Source: Streptomyces sp. NBC_01351
GTDB lineage: Bacteria; Actinomycetota; Actinomycetes; Streptomycetales; Streptomycetaceae
DNA length: 64,000 nt
Assembly (NCBI RefSeq): GCF_036237315.1
Contig: NZ_CP108356.1
Coordinates: 6,887,501-6,951,500 of the forward strand
Direction: 5' to 3'
Part shown: positions 54,002 to 62,276 of the stretch, piece after piece
How positions within the stretch are numbered: position 1 is the first letter of the stretch
Layout: each line of letters starts with the position of its first letter
Notes under the pieces: generated by a model
What the model saw: the letters and a program-made list of their open reading frames with translations, nothing else
Databases searched by the model: none
Told to the model about the DNA's origin: nothing
Made by a program: the position numbers and the translations under genes

Positions 54002-54694
54002 TCAGGCCTCCTTGGGCGGCGTACGCAGGCCCAGGAAGTCCGGGCGGTGCCGCACGGTGAAGCCCATGGACTCGTAGAGCCGCACCGCCCCCGTGTTCTC
54101 CGCCGCCGCGTGCAGGAACGGGCCGTCCCCGCGTTCGCGCACCGCCGCGGCGACCGCCCGGATCAGCCGGGCCGCAAGGCCCCGGCCCCGGTGGTCCGGG
54201 TGCGTGCACACCGCGCTGATCTCCGACCAGCCCACCGGCCGCATCCGCTCCCCGGCCATTGCGACGAGCCGCCCCTCGTGACGGATCCCGAGGTACGTGC
54301 CCAGTTCGACGGTCCGGTCCATGAACGGGCCCGGCCGGGTCAGCGCGACCAGCTCGAGCATCTCCGGCACGTCGGCCGGCCCCAGGAGAACCGCCTCGGG
54401 CGCGGCCTCGGCCCGTACCGCCCGGCCCTCCAGCTGCACGCCGGGGATGGCCGCCACGGTCTCCCACCCCGGAGGCGGGGTCAGCAGCCCGGTCACCCAG
54501 ACCCCCTCGCCCGGTCCCGCCAGCGCCGCCAGATCCGCCCACGCGCGGGGGTCCTCCGGGTCGCAGAGCGCAGCGAACGGGCTCGCGTCGGGGGCGTAGC
54601 GGGCGGCCAGACCCGCGGGCCCGTGCTCGGCGAAGGCGCGGTGCGGTCCGGTCAGTGCGGACCAGACCGGGTTGTCGAGTACCTCGGGGGACAT
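54002..54694 (-). CDS. GNAT-family N-acetyltransferase
   Basis: The 230-residue protein has a C-terminal GNAT domain: VCTHPDHRGRGLAARLIRAV (acetyl-CoA loop), then GPFLHAAAENTGAVRLYESMGF, as in FR47-like acetyltransferases. The N-terminal 100 residues form a second, degenerate half. Substrate unknown. ATG 54694 follows GGAG. Confidence 0.9.
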   Translation of the reverse strand: MSPEVLDNPVWSALTGPHRAFAEHGPAGLAARYAPDASPFAALCDPEDPRAWADLAALAGPGEGVWVTGLLTPPPGWETVAAIPGVQLEGRAVRAEAAPEAVLLGPADVPEMLELVALTRPGPFMDRTVELGTYLGIRHEGRLVAMAGERMRPVGWSEISAVCTHPDHRGRGLAARLIRAVAAAVRERGDGPFLHAAAENTGAVRLYESMGFTVRHRPDFLGLRTPPKEA

Positions 54695-54850
54695 CGGTGC
54701 GGAGCTCCCTTCATTCGCGTGCCCGCCTTCTTGACGGCTCCGTACGCCGCCACGAAACTTCGGGGGACGGCCACGACGGCCGGCGGCCCACCGCGGGAAG
54801 CCTAACGATCGCGGGACGGGCCGCCGAGGACGCGACGGGAGGCGGGACCG

Positions 54851-54943
54851 GTGGACACACGGAGCCCCCGTCGCTGGTGGCTGACCCGGCGCCTGCACAT
54901 CGACCTGCTGCGGGTGTGCAGCGCATTCGGCCCGCGGGGCTGA
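54851..54943 (+). CDS. Putative regulatory leader peptide (30 residues)
   Basis: GTG 54851 follows GGAGG (about 54837-54841) and encodes 30 residues with TRRLHIDLLRVCSAF, ending in TGA at 54943. The R-x-H-x-D-L-x-R-x-x-S-A pattern is that of the short actinobacterial leader peptides found upstream of sulphur and redox genes, where cysteine codons are thought to be read by translational attenuation. Here one Cys codon lies in the motif. The next gene, a thiol-type GST domain, starts 99 bases downstream. Confidence 0.6.
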   Translation: MDTRSPRRWWLTRRLHIDLLRVCSAFGPRG

Positions 54944-55042
54944 GCCCTCCAGACGGACACCGGTGACCGGGACCGTGCGCACCGCGCCGCCCGGAACACC
55001 GCCCTGCTCAGGCCACTTCCGCGCGCCCGCCCCAGGAGAGTC

Positions 55043-55396
55043 ATGTCGCACACCGTCCTGCCCCGCACCGGCCCGGCCCCCGCCCTCCGCGGCCGCATCG
55101 GGACCGGCTTCTCCCCCGTCCCGCACCGCTACCACCTCTCCACCGACTGTCCCCGCTCCGAGCAGGTGACGCGGGCCCTCGCCCTGCTGGGCATCGGGGA
55201 CTCCGTCGCCGCCACCGTCCTCGGCGCGGACACCGCCGGACCCGGGTACACCGAGCTGCGCCTGGCGTACGAGGCGGCCGGACACCACTTCGACGGCGAC
55301 CTGACCGTCCCCGCCCTCGTCGACACCTGGAGCGGCCGGGTGGTCTCCGACCACGCCCCCGACATCCTCGATGATCTCCGCCTGCTGGCTTCCTGA
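55043..55396 (+). CDS. Stand-alone N-terminal domain of a glutathionyl-hydroquinone reductase-like (xi-class GST) protein
   Basis: The 117-residue protein keeps the order of the thioredoxin-fold domain of Ecm4/YqjG: HRYHLSTDCPRSEQVTRALALLGI (Cys36-Pro37), then GYTELRLAYEAAG, DGDLTVPALVDTWSGRVVS (cis-Pro90) and DHAPDILDDL. The C-terminal helical domain is missing and the next gene is a nitrilase, so it is a natural single-domain form or a decayed remnant. The active motif is CPRS rather than CPWA. Probably mycothiol- or quinone-related; unproven. Confidence 0.7.
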   Translation: MSHTVLPRTGPAPALRGRIGTGFSPVPHRYHLSTDCPRSEQVTRALALLGIGDSVAATVLGADTAGPGYTELRLAYEAAGHHFDGDLTVPALVDTWSGRVVSDHAPDILDDLRLLAS

Positions 55397-55413
55397 GGGT
55401 CTCCGCGGCCTCC

Positions 55414-55474
55414 GCGCAACGAATCACCGCTCAAGGGGTGGAACGCGCAACGAATCGATGCGCGGAGCGCAACG
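55414..55474 (+). promoter_or_regulatory. AsnC/Lrp-type box array before the davA-like gene
   Basis: GCGCAACG occurs at 55414-55421, 55445-55452 and 55467-55474, all in one orientation, at 31 and 22 bases. The first two copies extend to CGCGCAACGAATC (55413-55425 and 55444-55456). The layout matches that before the amino acid permease at 51500-51558. Confidence 0.7.
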
Positions 55475-55549
55475 GTCACGGCTTGTCCGGGTCGAACGTC
55501 CGAACGTACCGTTTTACGACCCCCACCCCTCCTGTCACAGAGGTAAGCC

Positions 55550-56350
55550 ATGGCCCCGCTGCGCACCGCCCTCCTCCAGAGCTCCGGACGGCTCGGCGAC
55601 ACCGCCGAGAACCTCAAGGCGCTCGACGAGGCCGCGGCGCGCGCCGCACAGAGCGGGGCCGGGCTCCTCGTGACCTCGGAGATGTTCCTCACCGGCTACG
55701 CCCTGGACGCTGAGGACATCGCCGGCCTCGCCGAACCGGCCGACGGCGAATCCGCACACGCCATCGGCGGGATCGCCCGCCGCCACGGGATCGCCGTCCT
55801 GTACGGCTACCCGGAGCGGGACGGCGAGACCGTGTACAACGCCGCGCAGCTCATCGGCCCCGATGGCGCCCCGCTCGCGAACTACCGCAAGACCCACCTC
55901 TTCGGCTGCTTCGAGCAGGAAGCCTTCACCCCCGGTGACGTCCCCGTCGTCCAGGCCGACCTCGGCGGCCTGCGCGTCGGCATCATGATCTGCTACGACG
56001 TGGAGTTCCCCGAGAACGTCCGGGCGCACGCGCTCGCCGGCACCGACCTCCTCCTGGTGCCGACCGCGCAGATGCACCCGTTCCAGTTCGTCGCCGAACA
56101 GCTCGTTCCCGTACGGGCCTTCGAGAACCAGATGTACATCGCGTACGTCAACCGCACCGGCCCGGAAGGCGAGTTCGAGTTCGTCGGCCTCAGCTGCCTG
56201 GCGAGCCCCGACGGGGTCACCCGGACCCGGGCCGGCCGCGGCGAGGAGCTGGTGTTCGGCGAGGTCGACCCCGAGCTGCTGAGCGCCTCGCGCGAGACCA
56301 ACCCGTACCTGCGCGACCGCCGCCCCGGGCTCTACGCCTCCCTCGTCTGA
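55550..56350 (+). CDS. davA: Nitrilase-family amidohydrolase, probable 5-aminopentanamidase (DavA-like)
   Basis: Hydrolyses 5-aminovaleramide to 5-aminovalerate in the lysine monooxygenase pathway, if the DavA assignment holds. The 266-residue protein (DavA is about 264) has the nitrilase triad Glu44 (SEMFLTGY), Lys114 (NYRKTHLFG) and Cys148 (MICYDVEFPEN), and reads like Pseudomonas DavA across LAEPADG, VLYGYPERDG and VPTAQMHPF. It precedes the DavB-like oxygenase by 54 bases, the same pair as in Pseudomonas. Confidence 0.82.
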   Translation: MAPLRTALLQSSGRLGDTAENLKALDEAAARAAQSGAGLLVTSEMFLTGYALDAEDIAGLAEPADGESAHAIGGIARRHGIAVLYGYPERDGETVYNAAQLIGPDGAPLANYRKTHLFGCFEQEAFTPGDVPVVQADLGGLRVGIMICYDVEFPENVRAHALAGTDLLLVPTAQMHPFQFVAEQLVPVRAFENQMYIAYVNRTGPEGEFEFVGLSCLASPDGVTRTRAGRGEELVFGEVDPELLSASRETNPYLRDRRPGLYASLV

Positions 56351-56404
56351 GCCCCGCCCGCGCCGCCCTCCCCCCTGCCACACCCCCGCAAGGAGTCGTA
56401 CCCC

Positions 56405-58102
56405 ATGACGTCCACGGTGCCCACCACCGCCGTCCCGCACAGCGACGGACAGCCGCCGATCACCATGTTCGGCCCGGACTTCCCGTACGCGTACGACGAC
56501 TTCCTCGCCCACCCGGCCGGCCTGGGGCAGATACCGGCGACCGAGCACGGCACCGAGGTCGCCGTCATCGGCGGCGGACTGTCGGGGATCATCTCCGCCT
56601 ACGAGCTGATGAAGATGGGCCTCAAGCCCGTCGTCTACGAAGCCGACCAGATCGGCGGGCGGCTGCGCACCGTCGGCTTCGAGGGCGCGGGCACCGAGGA
56701 GCTGACCGCTGAGATGGGCGCCATGCGCTTCCCGCCGTCCTCCACCGCCCTGCAGCACTACATCGACCTCGTCGGCCTGGTCACCGAGCCCTTCCCGAAC
56801 CCGCTCGCCGAGGCCACCCCCTCGACGGTCGTGGACCTCAAGGGCGAGACCCACTACGCCGAGACCATCGCCGACCTCCCGCAGGTCTACCGCGACGTCG
56901 CCGACGCGTGGAACGCCTGCCTCGACGAGGGCGCCGACTTCTCCGACATGAACACCGCGATGCGCGAGCGGGACGTCCCGCGCATCCGCGAGATCTGGGC
57001 GAAGCTCGTCGAGAAGCTCGACGACGAGACCTTCTACGGCTTCCTCTGCAAGTCGGACGCCTTCAAGTCCTTCCGCAAGCGCGAGATCTTCGGCCAGGTC
57101 GGCTTCGGCACGGGCGGCTGGGACACCGACTTCCCGAACTCCATCCTGGAGATCCTGCGCGTCGTCTACACCGAGGCCGACGACCACCACCGCGGCATCG
57201 TGGGCGGCTCGCAGCAGCTCCCGCTGCGCCTGTGGGAGCGCGAGCCCGAGAAGATCGTCCACTGGGCCAAGGGCACCTCCCTGTCCACCCTGCACGACGG
57301 CACCCCGCGCCCGGCGGTCACCCGCCTGCACCGCACGGCCGGCAACCGCATCACGGTCACCGACGCGTCGGGTGACATCCGCACCTACCGCGCCGCGATC
57401 TTCACCGCGCAGTCGTGGATGCTCCTGTCGAAGATCGCGTGCGACGACACGCTCTTCCCGATCGACCACTGGACGGCGATCGAGCGCACCCACTACATGG
57501 AGTCCAGCAAGCTCTTCATCCCCGTCGACCGGCCGTTCTGGCTCGACAAGGACGAGGAGACGGGCCGCGACGTCATGTCGATGACGCTGACCGACCGGAT
57601 GACCCGCGGCACCTACCTGCTGGACAACGGCCCGGACAAGCCCGCCGTCATCTGCCTCTCGTACACGTGGTGCGACGACAGCCTGAAGTGGCTGCCGCTG
57701 TCCGCGAACGAGCGGATGGAGGTCATGCTGAAGTCCCTCGGCGAGATCTACCCGAAGGTCGACATCCGCCGCCACGTCATCGGCAACCCGGTGACCGTGT
57801 CCTGGGAGAACGAGCCCTACTTCATGGGCGCGTTCAAGGCCAACCTGCCGGGCCACTACCGCTACCAGCGGCGCCTGTTCACCCACTTCATGCAGGACCG
57901 CCTCCCCGAGGACAAGCGCGGCATCTTCCTCGCGGGCGACGACATCTCCTGGACGGCCGGCTGGGCTGAGGGCGCGGTCCAGACCGCCCTCAACGCCGTC
58001 TGGGGCGTCATGCACCACCTCGGTGGCACGACCGACTCCACCAACCCGGGCCCGGGCGACGTCTACGACGAGATCGCCCCGGTCGAGCTGCCGGAGGACT
58101 GA
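56405..58102 (+). CDS. davB: Flavin amine oxidase family, probable L-lysine 2-monooxygenase (DavB-like)
   Basis: Converts lysine and O2 to 5-aminovaleramide and CO2. The 565-residue protein (DavB is about 560) has the FAD motif VAVIGGGLSGIISAYELMK (about 52-70), GGRLRTVGFEG, MGAMRFPPSSTAL, FGTGGWDTDFPNS, LTDRMTRGTYLLDNG and GIFLAGDDISWTAGWAEGAVQTALNA. Matches to DavB by eye run the whole length. Other L-amino acid monooxygenases or oxidases of the family are possible. It is followed by a bidirectional terminator. Confidence 0.87.
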   Translation: MTSTVPTTAVPHSDGQPPITMFGPDFPYAYDDFLAHPAGLGQIPATEHGTEVAVIGGGLSGIISAYELMKMGLKPVVYEADQIGGRLRTVGFEGAGTEELTAEMGAMRFPPSSTALQHYIDLVGLVTEPFPNPLAEATPSTVVDLKGETHYAETIADLPQVYRDVADAWNACLDEGADFSDMNTAMRERDVPRIREIWAKLVEKLDDETFYGFLCKSDAFKSFRKREIFGQVGFGTGGWDTDFPNSILEILRVVYTEADDHHRGIVGGSQQLPLRLWEREPEKIVHWAKGTSLSTLHDGTPRPAVTRLHRTAGNRITVTDASGDIRTYRAAIFTAQSWMLLSKIACDDTLFPIDHWTAIERTHYMESSKLFIPVDRPFWLDKDEETGRDVMSMTLTDRMTRGTYLLDNGPDKPAVICLSYTWCDDSLKWLPLSANERMEVMLKSLGEIYPKVDIRRHVIGNPVTVSWENEPYFMGAFKANLPGHYRYQRRLFTHFMQDRLPEDKRGIFLAGDDISWTAGWAEGAVQTALNAVWGVMHHLGGTTDSTNPGPGDVYDEIAPVELPED

Positions 58103-58124
58103 CCCCTCCGGGACCCCGTGACCA

Positions 58125-58160
58125 CGGGCCGCCCACGCGCAAGAACGCGGGGGCGGCCCG
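58125..58160. terminator. Bidirectional terminator hairpin
   Basis: CGGGCCGCCC (58125-58134) pairs perfectly with GGGCGGCCCG (58151-58160) around a loop that itself holds CGCG pairs. It lies between the converging davB-like and zinc-ribbon genes. Confidence 0.78.
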
Positions 58161-58163
58161 CAC

Positions 58164-58745
58164 TCATGCCAGGCGCCGCCAGACGAGGCGCCACCGTTCC
58201 GCCCGGGCGGCCTTCACGCCGGGGGCGGGCTCGGTGGCGCGACCGGCGAGGCTCACCCCGCACCCTGTGCAGAGCGTGTGCTCCGTGAACCCGTCGTGCC
58301 AGGTCTTCGTCCCGCGCCCCGCCACGCACACCGGGCACCTGGCCAGGTCCCCGGCCGGGGCTCGCATGATCTGCCGCATCACCACCGGGAGCGGCTCGGC
58401 CGGGTGGAACTCGGGGTCGGGGCACCAGAGCCGCCGACGCGGCTCCGGCGGATCCGGGACGCGCACACCGGCGGCCTTCTGCGCACGGCGGGCGCCTTTC
58501 CACATCAGGAAGCCGGCCATCCACACCTCCCGCGCCGCGTGCAGCTCCTCCACCGCCCGCAGCACCGCCGCCGGATCCTCATCCGGCTCGGGCGGGATGC
58601 CGGCGGTGCGGCACAGGTGGTGGTAGGTGGCATGGAAGCCGTACGGGGCGAACTCCCCGAGGCAAGCGCACAGTGCATTGAACCGCTGCACAGGCGAAAG
58701 GCCGGGATCGTGCGCCCGGGCGCGGTGCGTGGTGAAGCTGCCCAT
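58164..58745 (-). CDS. Hypothetical zinc-ribbon protein
   Basis: The 193-residue protein has an N-terminal helical part (VQRFNALCACLGEFAPYGFHATYHHLCRTAGI) and a C-terminal zinc-ribbon-like Cys pair set ARCPVCVAGRG ... HTLCTGCGVSLAG. No family is recognised. It starts 9 bases after the DUF5995 gene, so the two form an operon. Confidence 0.72.
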   Translation of the reverse strand: MGSFTTHRARAHDPGLSPVQRFNALCACLGEFAPYGFHATYHHLCRTAGIPPEPDEDPAAVLRAVEELHAAREVWMAGFLMWKGARRAQKAAGVRVPDPPEPRRRLWCPDPEFHPAEPLPVVMRQIMRAPAGDLARCPVCVAGRGTKTWHDGFTEHTLCTGCGVSLAGRATEPAPGVKAARAERWRLVWRRLA

Positions 58746-58754
58746 CCTCGGAGC

Positions 58755-59414
58755 CTACGGGACCGCCGAGGCCGCCCCGACGGGAGTCAACAGGCAGCGG
58801 CCGACCAGGCCCACGCCCGCGTCCAGGGACTCGCGGAACTCCTCCGCCAGCTCGGGGGAGCGGCGCAGGGTCCACAGCAGGCGGGCCGCCGCCCAGGCCC
58901 CCGAGCGGGCGCGGTCCAGGCTCCACGAGCCGAGTAAGTGGGTCAGCGGGTCGGCGATCTCCAGCAGGTCCGGACCCGGCATCAGGTCCTCGCGGATGTG
59001 CTCCTCCAGCGCGACCAGGGTGTCGCCGACCCGGTCGAAGTCCGCCTCCAGGGCGCGTGGTTCGCAGTCCAGGGTGCGGCAGGTGGACACCACCGCCAGC
59101 GCCAGGTCGTGGCCGATGTGCGCGTTGATCCCGGCCAGCGCGTGCTGCAGCGGACGCACCCCCGGGTGGCGGCGGTACTGGAGCAGCGGCCGCCAGCAGG
59201 CCGGAGGCCGCTCGGCCTCCACCGCCGCCAGGTACCGCTCCGCGAAGCGCGTGCTCAGCACGGCCGCCCTCCGCGGGGCGGGGAAACCCCCGAGGGAGAT
59301 CCGCTCGTACAGGGTCTCCGTCACCGTCAGGTACACCCGGTTGAAGACGGCGACACCGTCCTGCGCGGGGAGCCGCTCGTCCAGGGCGCGCATCCGCGCC
59401 AGCACCGCTTCCAT
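58755..59414 (-). CDS. DUF5995-like helical protein
   Basis: The 219-residue protein is rich in helices and has the DUF5995-like core AVFNRVYLTVTETLYERI, RFAERYLAAVEAERPPACW, and GINAHIGHDLALAVV with two conserved histidines. The His pattern could bind a metal; function unknown. First gene of a two-gene operon with the zinc-ribbon protein. Confidence 0.75.
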   Translation of the reverse strand: MEAVLARMRALDERLPAQDGVAVFNRVYLTVTETLYERISLGGFPAPRRAAVLSTRFAERYLAAVEAERPPACWRPLLQYRRHPGVRPLQHALAGINAHIGHDLALAVVSTCRTLDCEPRALEADFDRVGDTLVALEEHIREDLMPGPDLLEIADPLTHLLGSWSLDRARSGAWAAARLLWTLRRSPELAEEFRESLDAGVGLVGRCLLTPVGAASAVP

Positions 59415-59490
59415 GGGAGGCAGGTTCGCAGTCGGCGGCCCGGATCCGGGGAACTTGGCCGTACGCTTCCCCGGTTCGGGCGAAGCTGCG

Positions 59491-60885
59491 TCAACGCTGC
59501 TTGTCCTGCGGCTCCTGGTCGTCGTACGTGGAGGTGCCCGCGTCGAGGAGGGGCTCCTCGACCTTCAGGTGCGCGGGGGCGAAGTAGCGCAGCGCGTGAT
59601 AGCCGGTGATCACCACGATCGTGCCCAGCGCGATGCCGCCGAGCTCGAAGCTGTCGGTGATGCGCAGTTCGACCCCGCCGACGCCGATGATGATGCCCGC
59701 CGCGGCCGGCACCAGGTTCAGCGGATTGCGCAGGTCCACCCGGCCGTTGATCCAGATCTGGGCGCCGAGCAGGCCGATCATGCCGTACAGGATCACGGTG
59801 ATGCCGCCGAGGACCCCGCCCGGGATCGCGGCGACGATCGCCCCGAACTTGGGGCACAGCCCGAAGAGCAGCGCGAAGCCGGCCGCCGCCCAGTACGCCG
59901 CCGTGGAGTAGACCCGGGTGGCCGCCATGACGCCGATGTTCTCGGAGTACGTGGTGTTCGGCGGGCCGCCGACCGCGGTGGACAGCATGGACGCGGCGCC
60001 GTCGGCGGCGATGGCCGTACCGAGCTTGTCGTCGATCGGGTCGCCCGTCATCTCGCCGACGGCCTTGATGTGCCCGGCGTTCTCGGCGATCAGCGCGATC
60101 ACCACGGGCAGCGCGATCAGGATCGCCGACCACTCGAAGGCCGGGGCGTGGAAGGACGGCAGCCCGATCCAGTCGGCCTTGCCGACCCCCGAGAGGTCCA
60201 GGCGCCAGTGGTCCACGGCCTCCGGCCCGCCCACCGTGGAGTGGATCTTGCCGAAGATCCGGTCGAAGACCCAGGAGATCCCGTACCCGAACAGCAGCCC
60301 GAGGAAGATCGCGATCCGCGACCAGAAGCCGCGCAGGCAGACCACGGCCAGCCCGGTGAACAGCATGGTCAGCAGCGCCGTCCACTGGTCCTGGGGCCAG
60401 TACGTCGAAGCCGTCACCGGCGCCAGGTTGAAGCCGATCAGCATCACGACGGCGCCCGTCACCACCGGCGGCATCGTCGCGTGGATGATGCGGGCGCCGA
60501 AGCGCTGGACGGCGAGACCGGCCAGGAACAGCGCCGCGCCGACGACGAAGACGGCGCCGGTGACCACCGCGCTGTCGCCGCCGCCCGCCCGGATCGCCGC
60601 CGCCACGCCGACGAAGGAGAGCGAGCAGCCGAGGTAGGAGGGCACCCGGCCGCGGGTCGCGAGGAGGAAGATCGCCGTCGCGACACCGGACATCATGATG
60701 GCCAGGTTCGGATCCAGCCCCATCAGGACCGGCGCGACGAAACTGGCCCCGAACATCGCCACGACGTGCTGGGCACCCAGCCCGGCCGTCCGTGGCCACG
60801 ACAGCCGCTCGTCCGGCCGCACCACCGCGCCGGGGGCGGGGGTCCGCCCGTCACCGTGCAGGGTCCAGCGCACGCCGAGGCCCAT
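59491..60885 (-). CDS. Uracil/xanthine permease (NCS2, UraA-like)
   Basis: The 464-residue membrane protein has about fourteen helices and the NCS2 signature GGPPNTTYSENIGVMAATRV, close to the UraA form. Proton-coupled nucleobase uptake is expected; uracil is the likeliest substrate. ATG 60885 gives MGLGVRWTLHGDGR; an upstream in-frame extension lacks conservation. Confidence 0.92.
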   Translation of the reverse strand: MGLGVRWTLHGDGRTPAPGAVVRPDERLSWPRTAGLGAQHVVAMFGASFVAPVLMGLDPNLAIMMSGVATAIFLLATRGRVPSYLGCSLSFVGVAAAIRAGGGDSAVVTGAVFVVGAALFLAGLAVQRFGARIIHATMPPVVTGAVVMLIGFNLAPVTASTYWPQDQWTALLTMLFTGLAVVCLRGFWSRIAIFLGLLFGYGISWVFDRIFGKIHSTVGGPEAVDHWRLDLSGVGKADWIGLPSFHAPAFEWSAILIALPVVIALIAENAGHIKAVGEMTGDPIDDKLGTAIAADGAASMLSTAVGGPPNTTYSENIGVMAATRVYSTAAYWAAAGFALLFGLCPKFGAIVAAIPGGVLGGITVILYGMIGLLGAQIWINGRVDLRNPLNLVPAAAGIIIGVGGVELRITDSFELGGIALGTIVVITGYHALRYFAPAHLKVEEPLLDAGTSTYDDQEPQDKQR

Positions 60886-60973
60886 GTTCCACTCCGTTCT
60901 CCGGCCGGTCGCACCCGACCGATCACACGTCGAGGCCGCAGGGCGAGGAGTGCCGCTGCGGCCAGTCGACATG

Positions 60974-62212
60974 CTACGGCTGGATACCGGCAGGTTCGTC
61001 CCGATTGGGCTGGGAGGCCTTCTCGGCGGGGGTCGCCCCAGGGTGCCCCACCGGCGGCCCCTGGCGCAGTACCGCGGCCCCCGCGATCAACGCGAAGGCC
61101 AGCAGGGTGACCAGCCCGAAGGACCACACCAGCGAGGTCGCGTCGGCCACCGCGCCGATCGCCGACGGCGCGATCAGCCCGGAGGTGTACGTGATCGTCG
61201 CGACACCGGCGATGGCCTGCGCCGGGGCCGGCCCGCTGCGCGCCGCCGCCGCGAAGGCCAGCGGGACCACCACCGCGATGCCCAGCCCGATCAGCCCGAA
61301 GCCGGCCAGGGCCGCCGCGGGGTGGTGGACCGCGACCACGAGCAGCCCGCCCGCGGTGGCCACCACGCCACCCGTCCGCACCGTGCGCACCGGACCGAAC
61401 CGGTCGACCACCCGGTCCCCGGCGAGCCGGGCGACGGCCATGGTCAGCGCGAACGCCGTGGTGGAGGCGGCCGCGAGCCCCGCGTCCGTGTGCAGGACGT
61501 CCCGCAGGTACACCGCCGACCAGTCCAGACTCGCCCCCTCCGCGAACACCGCGCAGAAGCCGATGGCGCCGATGAACAGCGCGGACTTCGGCGGCAGCGC
61601 GAAATGCGGCGGCGCCTCCTCGTTCGGCTGGTCCTTCAGGTCCAGCACCCCTCGTACGGCGATCAGCCCGGCCACGGTGAGGGCGAGCGCGGCGATCAGG
61701 TGGTGCAGCCGGGCGTCGGCGCCGGTGTGCGCGGCGACCGTACCGGCGGCCGAGCCGAGCAGGGCGCCCACGCTCCACATGCCGTGCAGCGAGGACATGA
61801 TCGAGCGCTTCAGCCGGTTCTCGGTCTCCACGCCCAGCGCGTTCATCGCCACGTCCGACATGCCGGCGGTGGCCCCGTAGACGAAGAGCGCGAAGCACAG
61901 CGTCACCAGGTTCGGGGCGAGGCTCGGCAGGACGAGGGAGAGCGTCCACAGAGCCAGCAGCCCCCGCAGCGCGCTGCGGGCACCGAACCGGTGGTTGATC
62001 CGCCCGGCCAGCGGCATCGCGAGCGCCGCGCCCAGGGCCGGGAAGGCCAGGGCGAGCCCCAGGGTGCCGGCGCTGAGCTGGGCGTGCTCCTGGATCCAGG
62101 GGATACGGGTGGCGAAGGAGCCGGTGACGGCGCCGTGGGCGCAGAACACGGCGGCGATGGCGAAGCGGGCATGGCGCAGGCGCGCCGGGCTGAGGTCGGG
62201 TTCCCCGGTCAT
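60974..62212 (-). CDS. MFS transporter, divergent from ROK regulator
   Basis: The 412-residue protein has about twelve membrane segments with motif A GRINHRFGARSALRG and a FSLATRIPWIQ-type N-terminal helix (SFATRIPWIQEHAQLSAG), as in sugar or drug exporters of this family. It shares a 64-base promoter region with a ROK regulator, which likely represses it. ATG 62212; the C-terminus ends AGIQP. Confidence 0.9.
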   Translation of the reverse strand: MTGEPDLSPARLRHARFAIAAVFCAHGAVTGSFATRIPWIQEHAQLSAGTLGLALAFPALGAALAMPLAGRINHRFGARSALRGLLALWTLSLVLPSLAPNLVTLCFALFVYGATAGMSDVAMNALGVETENRLKRSIMSSLHGMWSVGALLGSAAGTVAAHTGADARLHHLIAALALTVAGLIAVRGVLDLKDQPNEEAPPHFALPPKSALFIGAIGFCAVFAEGASLDWSAVYLRDVLHTDAGLAAASTTAFALTMAVARLAGDRVVDRFGPVRTVRTGGVVATAGGLLVVAVHHPAAALAGFGLIGLGIAVVVPLAFAAAARSGPAPAQAIAGVATITYTSGLIAPSAIGAVADATSLVWSFGLVTLLAFALIAGAAVLRQGPPVGHPGATPAEKASQPNRDEPAGIQP

Positions 62213-62222
62213 GCCCGATAAA

Positions 62223-62245
62223 CTATCAGGGACCCTACCTGATAG
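62223..62245. promoter_or_regulatory. Perfect palindromic operator between MFS and ROK genes
   Basis: CTATCAGG (62223-62230) and CCTGATAG (62238-62245) are exact inverse complements around a 7-base spacer, the usual form of a ROK/XylR site. It starts 11 bases upstream of the MFS ATG and ends 31 before the ROK start, so a bound dimer would cover both promoters. A TAGGAT -10-like hexamer at 62264-62269, eight bases before GTG 62277, suggests a leaderless ROK transcript. Confidence 0.75.
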
Positions 62246-62276
62246 ATAAGTGCCTCGACTGCCTAGGATGGGCGCC

